Source of the DNA: Turritopsis dohrnii | Taxonomy: Eukaryota; Cnidaria; Hydrozoa; Anthoathecata; Oceaniidae | NCBI GenBank assembly: GCA_027922465.2 | Contig: BQMF02000218.1 | Span: forward strand, 434,001 to 498,000 | Reading direction: 5' to 3' | Length of the DNA: 64,000 nucleotides | Part shown: one piece after another, positions 1 through 10,697 of the stretch | Position numbering within the stretch: the stretch's first letter is position 1 | Layout: every line of letters starts with the position of its first letter | Program-made: the position numbers and the translations under genes | The notes under the pieces: model-generated | Told to the model about the DNA's origin: nothing | Databases searched by the model: none | The model's input: only the letters and a program-made list of their open reading frames with translations

Positions 1-171
1 GTTAATCAGTTTTCGTCTAGGAACAACACGTTTTAATTCTATTCTTCCGTTCGTTTTGCCTGGGTTTTATCACACCTGGTGGAGAGTAAACAAAAATCTA
101 AGAGCTAGATCGAAATCCTAAAAATGACTTTCTTGCTAAGGGGTAGGAATGTGTCGGGGATCTTTATCTGC

Positions 172-276
172 AGTTGGGAAACTCTTCATAAAATCACTGC
201 GGCGAAGAGCATTTTAATTGGAAAGGTATGCATATTTCTATAGAAATGCACTCCTTCGCAAATTTACCTAGTGGGA
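172..276. repeat. Dispersed palindromic repeat, copy 1
   Basis: First of four copies of a short interspersed repeat seen at 172, 2151, 4811 and 7477. The shared core reads roughly GCATATTTCTATAGAAATGC followed by CTCCTTC, preceded by a GAGCATTTT block. The core is itself palindromic, and the better-kept copies start CACCCAGTGGGCAAAATC and end in TTTACCCACT. This suggests a small non-autonomous hairpin element. This copy is diverged at both ends. Confidence 0.55.
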
Positions 277-509
277 TGAATCAAAATGTGTAGTAGTGAC
301 ATGCGTTGGACAATCGGTAGATAGTGTTGAAAAGTTAGTTTTGTTACCTTGGAGATGTTATTGAAGCCATGGGTGGCATAGAAGATAATGCTAAAACTAA
401 AATTATAAATGGCAGGAATAAGTATTAAGCGTGGGTCATCAGGCTTCTTCTCTCTCAGATAAAAGTGTTTCAAAAATTCCAACAAAGTATATGCAAACAT
501 TAGATCCAA
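264..509 (-). CDS. Possible exon of an unrecognised membrane protein (partial)
   Basis: An open frame on the minus strand reads naturally as a hydrophobic segment, including the stretches FAYTLLEFLKHFYLREKKPD and ILIPAIYNFSFSIIFYATHG. It ends in a plausible splice donor (CTCCAAG|GTAACA) near position 347. No acceptor was found upstream, so it could be a first exon starting at the ATG near 501. The next exon would lie toward or beyond the window edge. The family was not recognised. The other possibility is a chance open frame next to repeat DNA. Confidence 0.22.
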   Translation of the reverse strand: MDLMFAYTLLEFLKHFYLREKKPDDPRLILIPAIYNFSFSIIFYATHGFNNISKVTKLTFQHYLPIVQRMSLLHILIHPTR

Positions 510-520
510 TTATAAATTAT

Positions 521-1812
521 AAAGAAACCTCCCCAAAGCGGCACCTCTTTAAAGCGGACATTTTTTCCAGGTCCCGCACGACAATTCCCCCTAAAATTTA
601 CCTCCACAAAGCGGACACCGAAAAATTTCGACAAGGATATAAAAATTCATTATTTTATTTCTTTTCTTTTTTATTTGTTTCTCAACATCTGTTTACAATA
701 TTTTCTTGTTCTTTTATTATAAGGTTTATTTTATTTGTTTGCCAAGTTACACGGTGTGGTTAACAGGGCTGGAAAAGCTGAAAAAAGCTTGTTTTTGAGA
801 AATGGGCTGGAAAAGCTGAATTTTTAATTTTCGTGCACAATGTTTTTTGGGTTTTTTTACTTTCATGACATTAATCTTCTTGAAATTTCTATTGTTGAGT
901 TAAGGATATATTATATTATCCAATTGAAAATGTTCTGGTATACGTTTTTGAGGATCTTTTCATAATTTTCAAAATTGTTTTGTTGTATTTCTCACAGTGA
1001 GAATGTGTGATCAAATATCTTTATTAAAGAGCATTACATGGGACTAGATGAAAATGGGTGTGGTGGGAATTCATCAGGGCATGTCAGTGGTCAGTAGTAT
1101 GGGTGTGTACTTTGAAGTTCAGGGGGTTCGATTTTCCCTATATTTTGCACATGCAGGAATTGGCCTGAAAACTGCTTATTTTCAGCCTATGCCTTGATCC
1201 TTAATTTTGGACTTTCCCTGTGACTAGATGAACTGGCTTATGCTACTAAGGGCTGGATTTAGTACCTTTGTTTACCTGGAGGCTTGAATTAAGTACCATT
1301 TTCAACACTTCAAGGCTGAGAAATTTGATTAAAAAAGCTGGATTTTTGTTTCAGAAATTTGTTAACCACCCTGTTACAGCCCCCTTTCTTGACCACTAAC
1401 CTGAAATATGCAAGGTAGCTATAACCCTTAACCAACGTTGACGTACTTTTCAGTCACCTTGCTTCCATGTATGGCAATTTCAAAAACATGGCGATATGCT
1501 TTGATAATTGCTGAATGTGTCCCACACCACACTACCATCATTTAATACAGCAACGACATACGTGTTCATTCCTTTTTTCTGTAACACATAAGTATCTTCT
1601 TATTGTTTATTTTCAGGTCAAATTTCCTTTTATGAATGTTTCTTTGCGGAACTATGCAATAGCAAAGGGTAACATGGACATGCTAATGCGTTCCCGACTT
1701 ATGAGTAGAATTTCTTCCGAGTTTCTAGCCTAAATAAGCGCAAAACCTCTCCTAGGTGGACACCATTTTAAAGCGAACAAAATCTCTGGTCTTCTTTAAG
1801 GAGGTTCCACTG
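521..1812. mobile_element. Possible degenerate pogo/Tigger-type non-autonomous element
   Basis: The right end, read outward on the minus strand, is TA then CAGTGGAACCTCC followed by an AAAG and GTCCGCTTT-like block. The left end at 521 has a diverged counterpart (AAGAAACCTCC, AAAGCGGACA) next to TA. CAGTGGAACC termini with TA duplication are typical of Tigger/pogo elements. The two ends match poorly. An inner inverted pair (GTGGTTAACAGGG near 755, GTTAACCACCCTG near 1360) suggests a second element nested inside. No transposase frame is visible. Confidence 0.3.
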
Positions 1813-3179
1813 TATGTTTACGCAGGGTAGAAAAATTACTTACACATCAGGACTCGAAGATCTCAAAGGATCATGTACACCCACGTGATATAAGCTGGTA
1901 TCTATCAAAAGCACGTGACAAAAATTTCCATGCTCATAAATGCGAAAAATATCGTTTTATGAGACGATCGAAAAATGTACGTTTTGGTAAGAAAAAAATT
2001 GTTAATAAAACGAAATGTCCGCTTATTCTTTCGACATTTTATTGTTTCACCGATTGTATGAGTTGGTCATTATCCTCTTTTATCGAAACTCTTCAGAATC
2101 ATTTTTTTGAGCAACAATAAATTATTTAAAACAAGGCTGGATGTGCTAATCACCCAGTGGGCAAAATCGCCCAAAACACACTGCGATGAAGAACATTTTT
2201 ATTGAAATAGTGTGCATATTTCTGTAGAATTGTACTCCTTCTCAGTGATTTTCCTACAAATTTTACCCACTTTAGGTAGCATTGTGAACAGAAATTCAGA
2301 AAGGTAGAATCAATCTTTATCACGAATTATATTTACGATTAGCAAAAGAATGTTTTCAGAACTTAAGATCGAAATTGGCAAACGCAATCGAATGTGCTGT
2401 CGAATTAAAATTACTCGATAACTGATACCATACATAGTGGTAGGTACCATGTCCGCCATCCGAATCAAGTTGAACCAGTCACTGTAACAATGTGAGTTAA
2501 TCCACTTGGTTTGACATCCAGCATAAGAGCGGAACTGATGTTTGGAGTTATTTATTTGAAGTTTGTAATAAAATGTGATGATGATTCACACGGAGGTTCT
2601 TCTTACAGCGGCCAAACTTAAACACTTGAAAGGATGCGATCTCAACCATTAATCAAGTTTGAACGTCTACGATATATTCGTTTCGGAATAAATGTGAGAT
2701 TTTTAGCGTTGTATGATAAATCAGTATAATCAAATATAAATCAATTATAAATCAAATATAAGAATTTTTTGCAATTGCTAGTAATCGTTAGTACGTGCAT
2801 ATTAAAGGTATTAGTAGCATAACGAGACATTTTAAGGTATTAAAAAGATCTTCCGATATTTAACAAGAACATAAAGTGTGGAACACGTATTTTTAAATGA
2901 GAATGGATCTTTTCCTTTCAATTTCATCCAATCAATTGGTGAACACGGTGATCGATTTATCTTCCGTACTAAAGGTTGTTATGCAATTTTAAGAGACCCT
3001 TGGGAGTATGGCCGACAATTACCATCACTGCAATAGCATAGTGTATTAATCTAGCTAATCCTTTAGCAGATTTTTTTCAAAGTTTACAAATTTTGGCACC
3101 AGAACGAACTCATTCGTAATTGGAGGTGGCTTGCCTATGGAACTTGTTGTGTAGGAAAGCTAGTGTCTCCCAAGAAAAG
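1813..3179. other. Intergenic stretch and 5' flank of peroxidase gene 1
   Basis: There is no coding sequence here. The stretch holds one copy of the palindromic repeat. From about 2620 onward it is clearly alignable with 4950-5499, the flank of the second peroxidase gene. It ends at the probable 5' untranslated exon of peroxidase 1, whose donor is at 3180. Confidence 0.6.
2151..2272. repeat. Dispersed palindromic repeat, copy 2
   Basis: This is the fullest copy. It starts CACCCAGTGGGCAAAATCGCC and ends ATTTTACCCACTTTAGG, with the GCATATTTCTGTAGAAT core between. The ends are imperfect inverted repeats of each other. It lies upstream of the first peroxidase unit. Confidence 0.6.
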
Positions 3180-3304
3180 GTAGTGTTTTTTCGATTTCAA
3201 AAAACCTTATTTTCAACCTAATTTTGTTGCTGTTGTTATTGTTGTTTACAGCTTATCTATATCAACATATATTTATGCTTATTTCTCTTGACTTTCAGAT
3301 AAAG

Positions 3305-4477
3305 ATGCGTTTCTACAGTTTGGTATTACTGTTCTTGTTCGCATCAGTCTATTGTGATCAAAATTATCCTACCAAAGCAGTAGTCGATCACTACAAGAAG
3401 AAGTTAGCATTCAAAATCAACAAAAAGAAAGAATTGATTGCCGGTGTTGTGCGGCTGGTGTTTCATGATTGCGTTGGTGACGGCGGATGCGATGGTTGTA
3501 TTGACCTAACATCGGACGATAACAAGGGATTGGATAAAGTCATTAAGGAAATAGAAGGATTGCACGATGTAAACCAAATATCAAGGGCTGATTTTTACGC
3601 TTTGGCTGGAATTGTCGCATGTGAGCTCGGTAGTAGAAAAGGTGGCATTCCATTCACAGGTTTCAATGATTTCAAGGTTGGAAGAGAAGATTGTAAAGCG
3701 TCTCCTGCTGAGGACGATACAGAAGAGATTTTTCCAACGACTGATTTCACATTAGAGGATTCGATAGATTACTTTGGTGAGGTTTTTGGATTGGATGATA
3801 GGCAAACGGTTGCATTGTTGGGTGCACACACACTTGGTAGAACTCGCATAGAGAATTCTGGTTACGAAGGGAAATGGGTGAGAGGAGGAAATTGTGAAAA
3901 TGACTTGGACAACAAATTCTTCCAACATCTTACTAAACGTAGCTGGGTTCAAGTACAAATGCCAAACGACAAATTTCAGTGGCAGAAGCTTCAAATGAAC
4001 AACTTTAATCCAAAATCAAATACAAGAGAAGATAGAGGCACCGGTAAAGATGTGATGATGCTGAATTCTGATATAGCGTTAGCATATGATATCGAACCAG
4101 ACGAGTCAGGCAAAGTCGAATGTGCTGTACCTAAAGTCAGAGGAAAGCCACCCAAGAATGCTTGCGTAGTTAATGATAAAGTCAACATAGCCAAAGATTA
4201 TGCTGCAAGCAACGAGTTGTGGTTGAAAGATTTCACTGAAGCTTTCGGCATCATGATCGATAAGAGTGAAGATGAGAATGGTGATGATGTTGTGTTGAAG
4301 CCATACGATGAATTGGAACCAGGAACACCAATAACAGCTTCGATAAAAGAAGGACGAGGTGGTAAAAAAGGGCGAGATGAAACGGAATTTGATGACATAG
4401 AAAGCATACTAAATAACGTGATGGAAGATATCCAAGCCGCCAAAGAAGACTACTATGAAGTTATCCAAGGAAACTGA
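3305..4477 (+). CDS. Secreted plant-type haem peroxidase, paralogue 1
   Basis: A 390-residue protein of the plant/fungal/bacterial haem peroxidase superfamily, which reduces peroxide using a haem and an organic donor. A signal peptide (MRFYSLVLLFLFASVYC, cut likely near residue 17) predicts secretion. The distal haem motif RLVFHDCVGDGGCDGC carries catalytic Arg50 and His54. The proximal motif LLGAHTLGR carries haem-ligand His175. The later MMLNSDIAL block is also typical of the superfamily. I chose the ATG at 3305 because it directly follows a 5'-UTR intron (3180-3298, donor AAG|GTAGTG, acceptor TTTCAG) and gives a clean signal peptide. The longer upstream open frame reads through that intron. 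The rest is intronless. The acidic C-terminal tail is about 60 residues beyond the core. AATAAA lies at 4670. The substrate is unknown. Confidence 0.9.
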   Translation: MRFYSLVLLFLFASVYCDQNYPTKAVVDHYKKKLAFKINKKKELIAGVVRLVFHDCVGDGGCDGCIDLTSDDNKGLDKVIKEIEGLHDVNQISRADFYALAGIVACELGSRKGGIPFTGFNDFKVGREDCKASPAEDDTEEIFPTTDFTLEDSIDYFGEVFGLDDRQTVALLGAHTLGRTRIENSGYEGKWVRGGNCENDLDNKFFQHLTKRSWVQVQMPNDKFQWQKLQMNNFNPKSNTREDRGTGKDVMMLNSDIALAYDIEPDESGKVECAVPKVRGKPPKNACVVNDKVNIAKDYAASNELWLKDFTEAFGIMIDKSEDENGDDVVLKPYDELEPGTPITASIKEGRGGKKGRDETEFDDIESILNNVMEDIQAAKEDYYEVIQGN

Positions 4478-4669
4478 AATCATGAACCCATAATGCACCA
4501 ACTACAACTTTTTTGAGTTTGTATTCTCTCATAAATTCGAATATTTTGTGAAGAGTTTACTGCATTCACAATTTCATCACGAATCTATCTATACTTTAAC
4601 CACTTAAGAAAATATTATATAAAAAAAATTGGAAAAACTGTAAAGTCACTTGTATTCTCTTCATTTCAC

Positions 4670-4675
4670 AATAAA
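4670..4675 (+). promoter_or_regulatory. Polyadenylation signal of peroxidase 1
   Basis: AATAAA lies 193 bp after the stop codon and is conserved in position and context (TTTCACAATAAA) in the duplicated gene. Confidence 0.6.
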
Positions 4676-4810
4676 GTTCACGTAATTTTGTACATGTATT
4701 TTTTAATATTTTCCCTTTTTTAGTGAATGAATACTTTTCTAAATCGCAGGAAGCAGAACTAAGCAGAAGTGCCATGTGAGGGAATACATGAAAAGTGAGA
4801 GGATTGGGAA

Positions 4811-4882
4811 ATCTGGCATATTTCTTTAAAATTGCACTCCTTCTCAGTGATTTTCCAACAAATTTACCCACTGAGTGGGTTC
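4811..4882. repeat. Dispersed palindromic repeat, copy 3
   Basis: A half-length copy keeping CTCCTTCTCAGTGATTTTCC and ending ATTTACCCACTGAGTGGGT. It lies between the two peroxidase units, close to the duplication breakpoint. Confidence 0.55.
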
Positions 4883-5627
4883 AATTATTCTAAACAAAAA
4901 TTCAGAACATGGAGTTACCTCTGACTACGGCTATAATGAAACGTTAGACATCTGCAAAAGATGCTATCTCAACTATTAATCCAGTTTGAACGTCTACGAT
5001 ATATTCGTTTCGGAAGAAATGTGAGATTTTTAGCGATTTATGATAAATCAGCACAATCAACTATAAATCAAATATAAATAAAAAACAAAAATGTTTTGCA
5101 ATTGCTGGTCATCACAAGGTAGGCACACAATAAAGGCATTAGTAACATGGAGGATTACGGTATTTATAAGATCTGGTGATAGTTAACAAATGTACACAGT
5201 GTGAAACGAGCATTTTTAAACAGACGTGGTGAAATTGCACTGCTGTTGATTTCATATTCATCCAATCAAATTGGTGAACACCGTGATCCATTACTCATCT
5301 GCATGAAAGGTTGTTATGCAAATTAAAGAGCAAAGCCGACCATCCACTTAAATAGCATACTATTAATCTAGCTAATCCATCAGTAGATTATTTTCAAAGT
5401 TCTTAAATTTTAACATCCCAGCGAACAAAGTCATTCGTAATTGTAGGTGGCTTGACTTCGGAACTTGTTGTGTGGGGAAGCTACTGTCTCCCAAAGAAGG
5501 TAAATGTTTTTTAACTTTTTCGATTTCAAATTACCTTATTTACAACGTAATTTTGTTGTTGTTGTTGTTTACGGCTTATCTATATAAACATATATTTATG
5601 TTTATTTTATTTGACTTTCAGATAAAG

Positions 5628-6833
5628 ATGCATTTGTACAGTTTGGTATTATTGTTCTTGTTCGCATCAGTCTATTGTGATCAAAATTATCCTACCAAAG
5701 CAGTAGTCGACGATTTAAAGAATAGGTTAGCGTTCAAAATCAGAAAAAACAAAGCATTGATTGCCGGTGTTGTGCGGTTGGTGTTCCATGATTGCGTTGG
5801 TGATGGCGGATGCGATGGTTGTATTGACCTAACATCAAACGATAACAAGGGATTGGATAAAGTCATTAAGGAAATAGAAGGATTGCACGATGTAAACCAA
5901 ATATCAAGGGCTGATTTTTACGCTTTGGCTGGAATTGTCGCATGTGAGCTCGGTAGTAGAAAAGGTGGCATTCCATTCACAGGTTTCAATGATTTCAAGG
6001 TTGGAAGAGAAGATTGTAAAGCGTCTCCTGCTGAGGACGATACAGAAGAGATTTTTCCAACGACTGATTTCACGTTAGAGGATTCAATAGATTACTTTGA
6101 TGAAGTTTTTGGATTGGATGATAGGCAAACGGTTGCATTGTTGGGTGCACACACACTTGGTAGAACTCGCATAGAGAATTCTGGTTACGAAGGGAAATGG
6201 GTACAGGGAGGAAATTGTGAAAATGACTTGGACAACAAATTCTTCCAACATCTGACTCAACGTAGCTGGGTTCAAGTACAAATGCCAAACGACAAATTTC
6301 AGTGGCAGAAGCTTAAAAATGGAAACGCAGATCCAAAACCGAACACAAGAGAAGATAGAGGCTCCGGTAAAGATGTAATGATGTTGAATTCTGATATAGC
6401 GCTAGCATATGACATCGATCTAGACGAATCAGGCAAAGCTGACTGTGTTGTACCAAAAAGCAGAGGCAGGCAACCAGAGAATGCTTGCGTAGTTAATGAT
6501 AAAGTCAACATAGCCAAAGATTATGCTGCAAGCAACGAGTTGTGGTTGAAAGATTTCACTGAAGCTTTCGGCATCATGATCGATAAGAATGAAGATGAGA
6601 ATGGTGATGGTGTTGTGTTGAAGCCATACGATGAATTGGAACCAGGAACACCAATAACTCCAGCTCCAAGAAAAGGGCGTAAAGGAGGACGGCGAGAAAA
6701 CAGAAGGGAGGATACGCCCCCTGCTGGTGGGCGAGATGAAACGGAATTTAATGACATAGAAAGCATACTAAATGGCGTGATGGAAGATGTCCAAGCTGTT
6801 AAAAAAGACTATGAAGTTATCCAAGGAAACTGA
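5628..6833 (+). CDS. Secreted plant-type haem peroxidase, paralogue 2
   Basis: A 401-residue tandem paralogue of the gene at 3305. It has the same signal peptide layout (MHLYSLVLLFLFASVYC), distal Arg50/His54 and proximal His175, so it should be catalytically competent. A 5'-UTR intron at 5500-5621 (AAG|GTAAAT ... TTTCAG) precedes the start codon. It differs from paralogue 1 mainly near residues 29-45, in the PKPNTRED region, and in the tail. There an extra basic, Arg/Gly/Pro-rich stretch (PRKGRKGGRRENRRED) is inserted before the shared acidic end. That basic patch could bind polyanions or matrix, which is an inference. The polyadenylation signal is at 7036. Confidence 0.9.
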   Translation: MHLYSLVLLFLFASVYCDQNYPTKAVVDDLKNRLAFKIRKNKALIAGVVRLVFHDCVGDGGCDGCIDLTSNDNKGLDKVIKEIEGLHDVNQISRADFYALAGIVACELGSRKGGIPFTGFNDFKVGREDCKASPAEDDTEEIFPTTDFTLEDSIDYFDEVFGLDDRQTVALLGAHTLGRTRIENSGYEGKWVQGGNCENDLDNKFFQHLTQRSWVQVQMPNDKFQWQKLKNGNADPKPNTREDRGSGKDVMMLNSDIALAYDIDLDESGKADCVVPKSRGRQPENACVVNDKVNIAKDYAASNELWLKDFTEAFGIMIDKNEDENGDGVVLKPYDELEPGTPITPAPRKGRKGGRRENRREDTPPAGGRDETEFNDIESILNGVMEDVQAVKKDYEVIQGN

Positions 6834-7035
6834 AATATCATGAACCGATAATGCACCAACTTCAACTTTGTTGAATTTGTATTCTCTCATAAATTCGAAT
6901 ATATATTTTGTGAAGAGTTTACTGCATTCACAACTTCAACACGAACCTATCTATACTTTAACCACTTAAGAAAACATTTTAATATAAAAAAAATTTGGAA
7001 AAACTGTAAAGACACTTGTATTCTCTTCATTTCAC

Positions 7036-7041
7036 AATAAA
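7036..7041 (+). promoter_or_regulatory. Polyadenylation signal of peroxidase 2
   Basis: AATAAA in the same TTTCACAATAAA context as in paralogue 1. Confidence 0.6.
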
Positions 7042-7476
7042 TTTCATGTAATTTTGTACTCGAGATATTTTTTTTGATAATTTGCTTTCTTCAGTGAATG
7101 AATACTTTTCGAAAGGAAGCAAAACCAAGCAGAATATATGAGAATATATGAAGAGTGAGAGGTTCTTTGACGTTTGGTCTTTGCCATTAATATTTCAATT
7201 GTTCCTGTTTCCATCCAAAACTCTAGGAAAGTAAATGTCAAATGTCGGGATTTAAATTATCATGTTATGGTATGTTTTAACGTTCATTGTAAATGTTCTT
7301 ATCACAAATGGGCGGTTCTCATAATTCCGTTATCTCCCGAATACATAAAAAACCAACAACTACCAACAACTACCACAATGCAATGCGATAATTACTTGTT
7401 TTGGGAATACTTTAACTACTGTTATAAATAGCTGTTGAGGAAATCTGTTTTGTTCATGAAACTCTCTTTATTATTC

Positions 7477-7572
7477 CACCCAGTGGGCAAAATCGTCAAA
7501 AGTCACGGAGAGCATTTTTATTGAAATAGTGTGTAGATTTCTATAGAAATGCGCTCCTTCGCAGAGATTTTT
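7477..7572. repeat. Dispersed palindromic repeat, copy 4
   Basis: It starts CACCCAGTGGGCAAAATCG and contains GAGCATTTTTATTGAAATAG and the palindromic TTTCTATAGAAATGCG. The right end is lost. It marks the downstream edge of the second peroxidase unit. Confidence 0.6.
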
Positions 7573-7862
7573 AATGCCGGCTGGGCATGAAGGGTTTTCA
7601 AATTATTTTGTTGCATGGAATTATGATAGTTGTAGTATGTGTTCAGGAGATAATGGAATGATGGGAACGGCCAATTAAGTGATGGTTTCTTTGAATTAGA
7701 GCAGTTTAGCATGCTGGGAAGACTGAGAGCGACTGAGAGATTGTTAGTGTTTTGGTTTTGTCATCTGAAAGTCATCTAAAAGAAATCTGGAAACGACACC
7801 AGCCGAATAAAATTATAACAGTATGGAGGTGGCACTACGATGTGTGAAAACGTATCATTACG

Positions 7863-8525
7863 TCATTGCTCATGATGTTCATTATTGCCAGGAGATGAGG
7901 AGAATGCATAAGTTCCGTATATTCCCAGCATCTTGTATCTCTTCCTTCCAAGTAGTTCTTTGTTACATTCGGCTGGAGGATCGGTTACCCTTGACAACCG
8001 TCCAATCATTTCTTCCAACTCCTCCTTGTTGATTGTTTTTTCATTATCTTTCTTCTTACGCAGTATCAAGTCGTAAAATTCTTGATTCCTTGTAATGTTT
8101 TTGTTGCTATAGTCACTTATAAACAATCTGCTGACAGACTCATCAATTTCTTTCTTGGATAGCGTGATCGAATTGTTCGTAGTTGCAGGTGTCGCCTTAG
8201 CAACGTTTTTGTTGTTGTAATCTGGAATGAACAATCGAGAAGTAGTTTCTTGTATGTCTTTCTTATTCAACTTTTGCCAGCCATAATTCTCCGGTCGATC
8301 TCGCTGTGCAGCTACAACTGACTTTTGAAGTTGCTCTTCGCGCTTCGCATTTGGATTTTTTTCAAATAATCTTCCAACTATTTCATCAAGCTCAGATTTT
8401 GACAATTTTATCCCTGCTGTATCACCATCAGCTGGTCGAGCTGAGTTGGCCTTCAAACTACCATGTAATCTCATCGAAATTTCCTGTACTTGTTTTGCCG
8501 TCAAACCTTGTTTGTTTTTCTTCAT
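7863..8525 (-). CDS. Unrecognised 220-residue protein with five helical motif repeats
   Basis: A single uninterrupted frame starting MKKNKQGLT. Five copies of a 14-residue motif, consensus [LI]xxxE[LI]xExxxRL[FH], begin near residues 8, 41, 86, 122 and 165 (for example LSKSELDEIVGRLF and LSKKEIDESVSRLF). Between them are low-complexity linkers, two of which share an 'I(P/S)DY(N/S)NKN' block. The protein is hydrophilic, with no signal peptide or membrane segment. The regular spacing of short amphipathic helices suggests a scaffold that contacts a repetitive partner, such as cytoskeletal or axonemal protein, but that is a guess. The domain family was not recognised. Coding potential is strong because the motif is conserved at protein level with varied codons. 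Confidence 0.75.
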   Translation of the reverse strand: MKKNKQGLTAKQVQEISMRLHGSLKANSARPADGDTAGIKLSKSELDEIVGRLFEKNPNAKREEQLQKSVVAAQRDRPENYGWQKLNKKDIQETTSRLFIPDYNNKNVAKATPATTNNSITLSKKEIDESVSRLFISDYSNKNITRNQEFYDLILRKKKDNEKTINKEELEEMIGRLSRVTDPPAECNKELLGRKRYKMLGIYGTYAFSSSPGNNEHHEQ

Positions 8526-8906
8526 TTCTCGTTGATTTCAGTAAATTTTCATCACTATTGATCTTGAAGGAGTTGAGATGACCAACAGGTTAAAATGTAC
8601 TTTTTATTATTTCATGAACTATATTCACAGAAATTATTCTTCATGATAACTTGTGAAATTCCTTGGTTGCCATGACACACGATTATATTTGATTTTTTTT
8701 TGTTAACTTTTATTAATTTTTCAAAGTTGCAAATTGATCTGGAATTTCCGCCCCACCCGTCCTCCGACTGTGCCATATCGCCCACCACCCATCCCCACAT
8801 TTCAATATTTTAGGCAGTTAGAAGAACTGTTTCTAAAACCGTGTCCAACAAAAGTTTTGATAACTCGTGTAAATGTTTCGTTGCTATGTATTTTGTTTGT
8901 TATACG
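8526..8906. other. Intergenic, 5' flank of the repeat-motif gene
   Basis: No supported gene. It includes a C-rich patch near 8750-8800 and AT-rich filler. A promoter for the minus-strand gene may lie here but no clear element was seen. Confidence 0.4.
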
Positions 8907-9476
8907 TTGAGGAAAGAAATTTTTGCGGATAAATGACCCAAAAATGCCATATTTTGCGGAATAAATTTTTGCGGATGACGACTTCAAAAGAGATTTTGCG
9001 GAATTAATTTTTGCGGATGCAAGAAATTTGATAAAATCGAAAGTAGGGAAACACCTAATTCAGCGCCTGTGTGTGTATACAAACTTTAGTAGGAATGGAA
9101 GGAGCAGATTTATGGAATATTTTTCATAAGTTGTAATATAAAAAAGAAACTAAACTGTAACAAACAGATAATGTGGCCGGCTCTTATCTTTGTTCAGAGG
9201 AGGTTCAGAATATGACTCAGTCTAGGTCTACTTCCCATAAAGGAAAAATGCAAATAACAATAAAAACTGTGATACCTCCGCCGACATCGTTTCTCAAAGT
9301 AAAAGCAGTACAAAATCTGTTGCAAGTGTGCAGATGCTGCTTGTATTGTTATTGACAAACGGTAATAATAAGTCCTTAGATGTTCAATAACCTCGATCTT
9401 TGTGGATGAAAAATTTGAGCAAAATCCGCAAAAATAAATTCCGCGAAAAAAGTTTCGTATCAATTTCTTCCCTTAA
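8907..9476. mobile_element. TTAA-type MITE (piggyBac-like ends), degenerate
   Basis: The right end reads TTAAGGGAAGAAATTGATACG outward and the left end reads TTGAGGAAAGAAATTTTTGCG, so the ends are inverted repeats at TTAA/TTGA. Repeated TTTTGCGGA[A/T]AAATTTTTGCGG blocks occur near both ends. It resembles the better-preserved TTAA element at 61786. There is no transposase frame. Confidence 0.5.
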
Positions 9477-10697
9477 GGTATTAGTTTCATATCATCACGG
9501 CTAAGTTTTACTGACTAATCTCGAACCCAGACTCTGCAGTCTTTCGTATATCCAAAAGGCAAGAGGCTCTTGGTTTGAGTACGGATCACAGACACATAAC
9601 AAATGAATGAAGACTCGCGGTAGGATTCAATTAGAAATTTGACGTTCAAACTTTTATAAGAAAGATCCTTCCAGTGACGAAATCCTTGTAATAAATGATT
9701 AGACCTTTCATAAAAAGATTAAGGACCAAGAGTTGACATTTTATTAATTGACCGAAAATGATCTCATCCTTTCGAAATGATTTTACTAATTTAAGTTACA
9801 TGAACGGAAGAGGCAATTAATTACAATAATTAAGTTTAATTAACAGTTTGTCGCTCATTCTAGCTGATAGATTTATTAAAGTCGCGTTGCCGTCAATTTT
9901 AAGAAAACTTTTGGCGTCGTCTAACGATAACAGGCTAAAATGACGAAGGGAAAACATTCAAAGATGGATGTAACTAATCTGTACTGCTGATGATTAAAAG
10001 GATGATGAAGGAATTCTCCTGTTCTTAGGAGTGCAAGTTTTCAGCCTACTGGTCATGTTTTGGAACCCCTAAAATAATTTTCAAACGCCGAAAGCGATCA
10101 TTTTGATCATTATATCAAAATAGTTTGTATATATTAATCATGTAAAGGGAAGCATCAAGATTTTTGTTTTACCGGCATGTCATCTTAATTTTGTTTATAA
10201 AAACTAATGAAACTTTAATGAGACAAAGAATTAGTTAAAGTAATTTATTGATATTACCACAAAAGAATTATCTGATACCAATAAATTAATGGAATTGGAT
10301 AAGATATAAGGTGAGAATATATTTCAGTTTTGTAGACTCGCAAACTGGAAGCTTTGTTCACAAATGAATAGTATGACTCATTCATTCACTTCACTCATTC
10401 ATTCTTCTTCAGCATAATATATCCTGACCTTGCCCATTCCTGCCCAAATACTCTTAAAAGTAAGGTTGCAGTAATGATGTTACCATGAATACGTATTGTC
10501 AAGTAAACCAACTTAAAAAACAGGTGCTAATGTAGTTTTTAAATTTGTTCGAATCTACCTGTAACATGCGTTGATGCGACTTTAATGAAGGTTCATTACA
10601 ACTTGAACTGACGTCACTACCGAGAAATTTTGAAACAAAACAATTTGGAAATATTCTGGGACAGCAACTAAATACATCCATCAAGACATGCTGAGAG
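9477..10697. other. Non-coding stretch upstream of the membrane-protein gene
   Basis: About 1.2 kb of AT-rich DNA. No gene, tRNA or clear repeat could be supported. Confidence 0.45.

Larger units (their letters stand above)
2620..7060 (+). repeat. Tandem segmental duplication carrying the two peroxidase genes
   Basis: Unit 1 is about 2620-4740 and unit 2 about 4950-7060. The offset is about 2.33 kb: start codons are 2323 bp apart and stop codons 2356 bp apart. Similarity covers the 5' flank, the 5'-UTR intron, the whole coding region and the 3' UTR including the AATAAA signal. It is therefore a duplication of a complete gene, not a retrocopy. The long coding stretch between about 3570 and 3760 is nearly identical to its partner at 5895-6085. 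The C-terminal tail and flanks have drifted. Such uneven similarity is compatible with gene conversion. Confidence 0.85.

Noticed and set aside
1075..1145. Possible tRNA-like promoter (GGTTCGATTTT box B)
   Set aside because: The box A match is poor and no stem pairing was found. Probably chance within a degenerate element.
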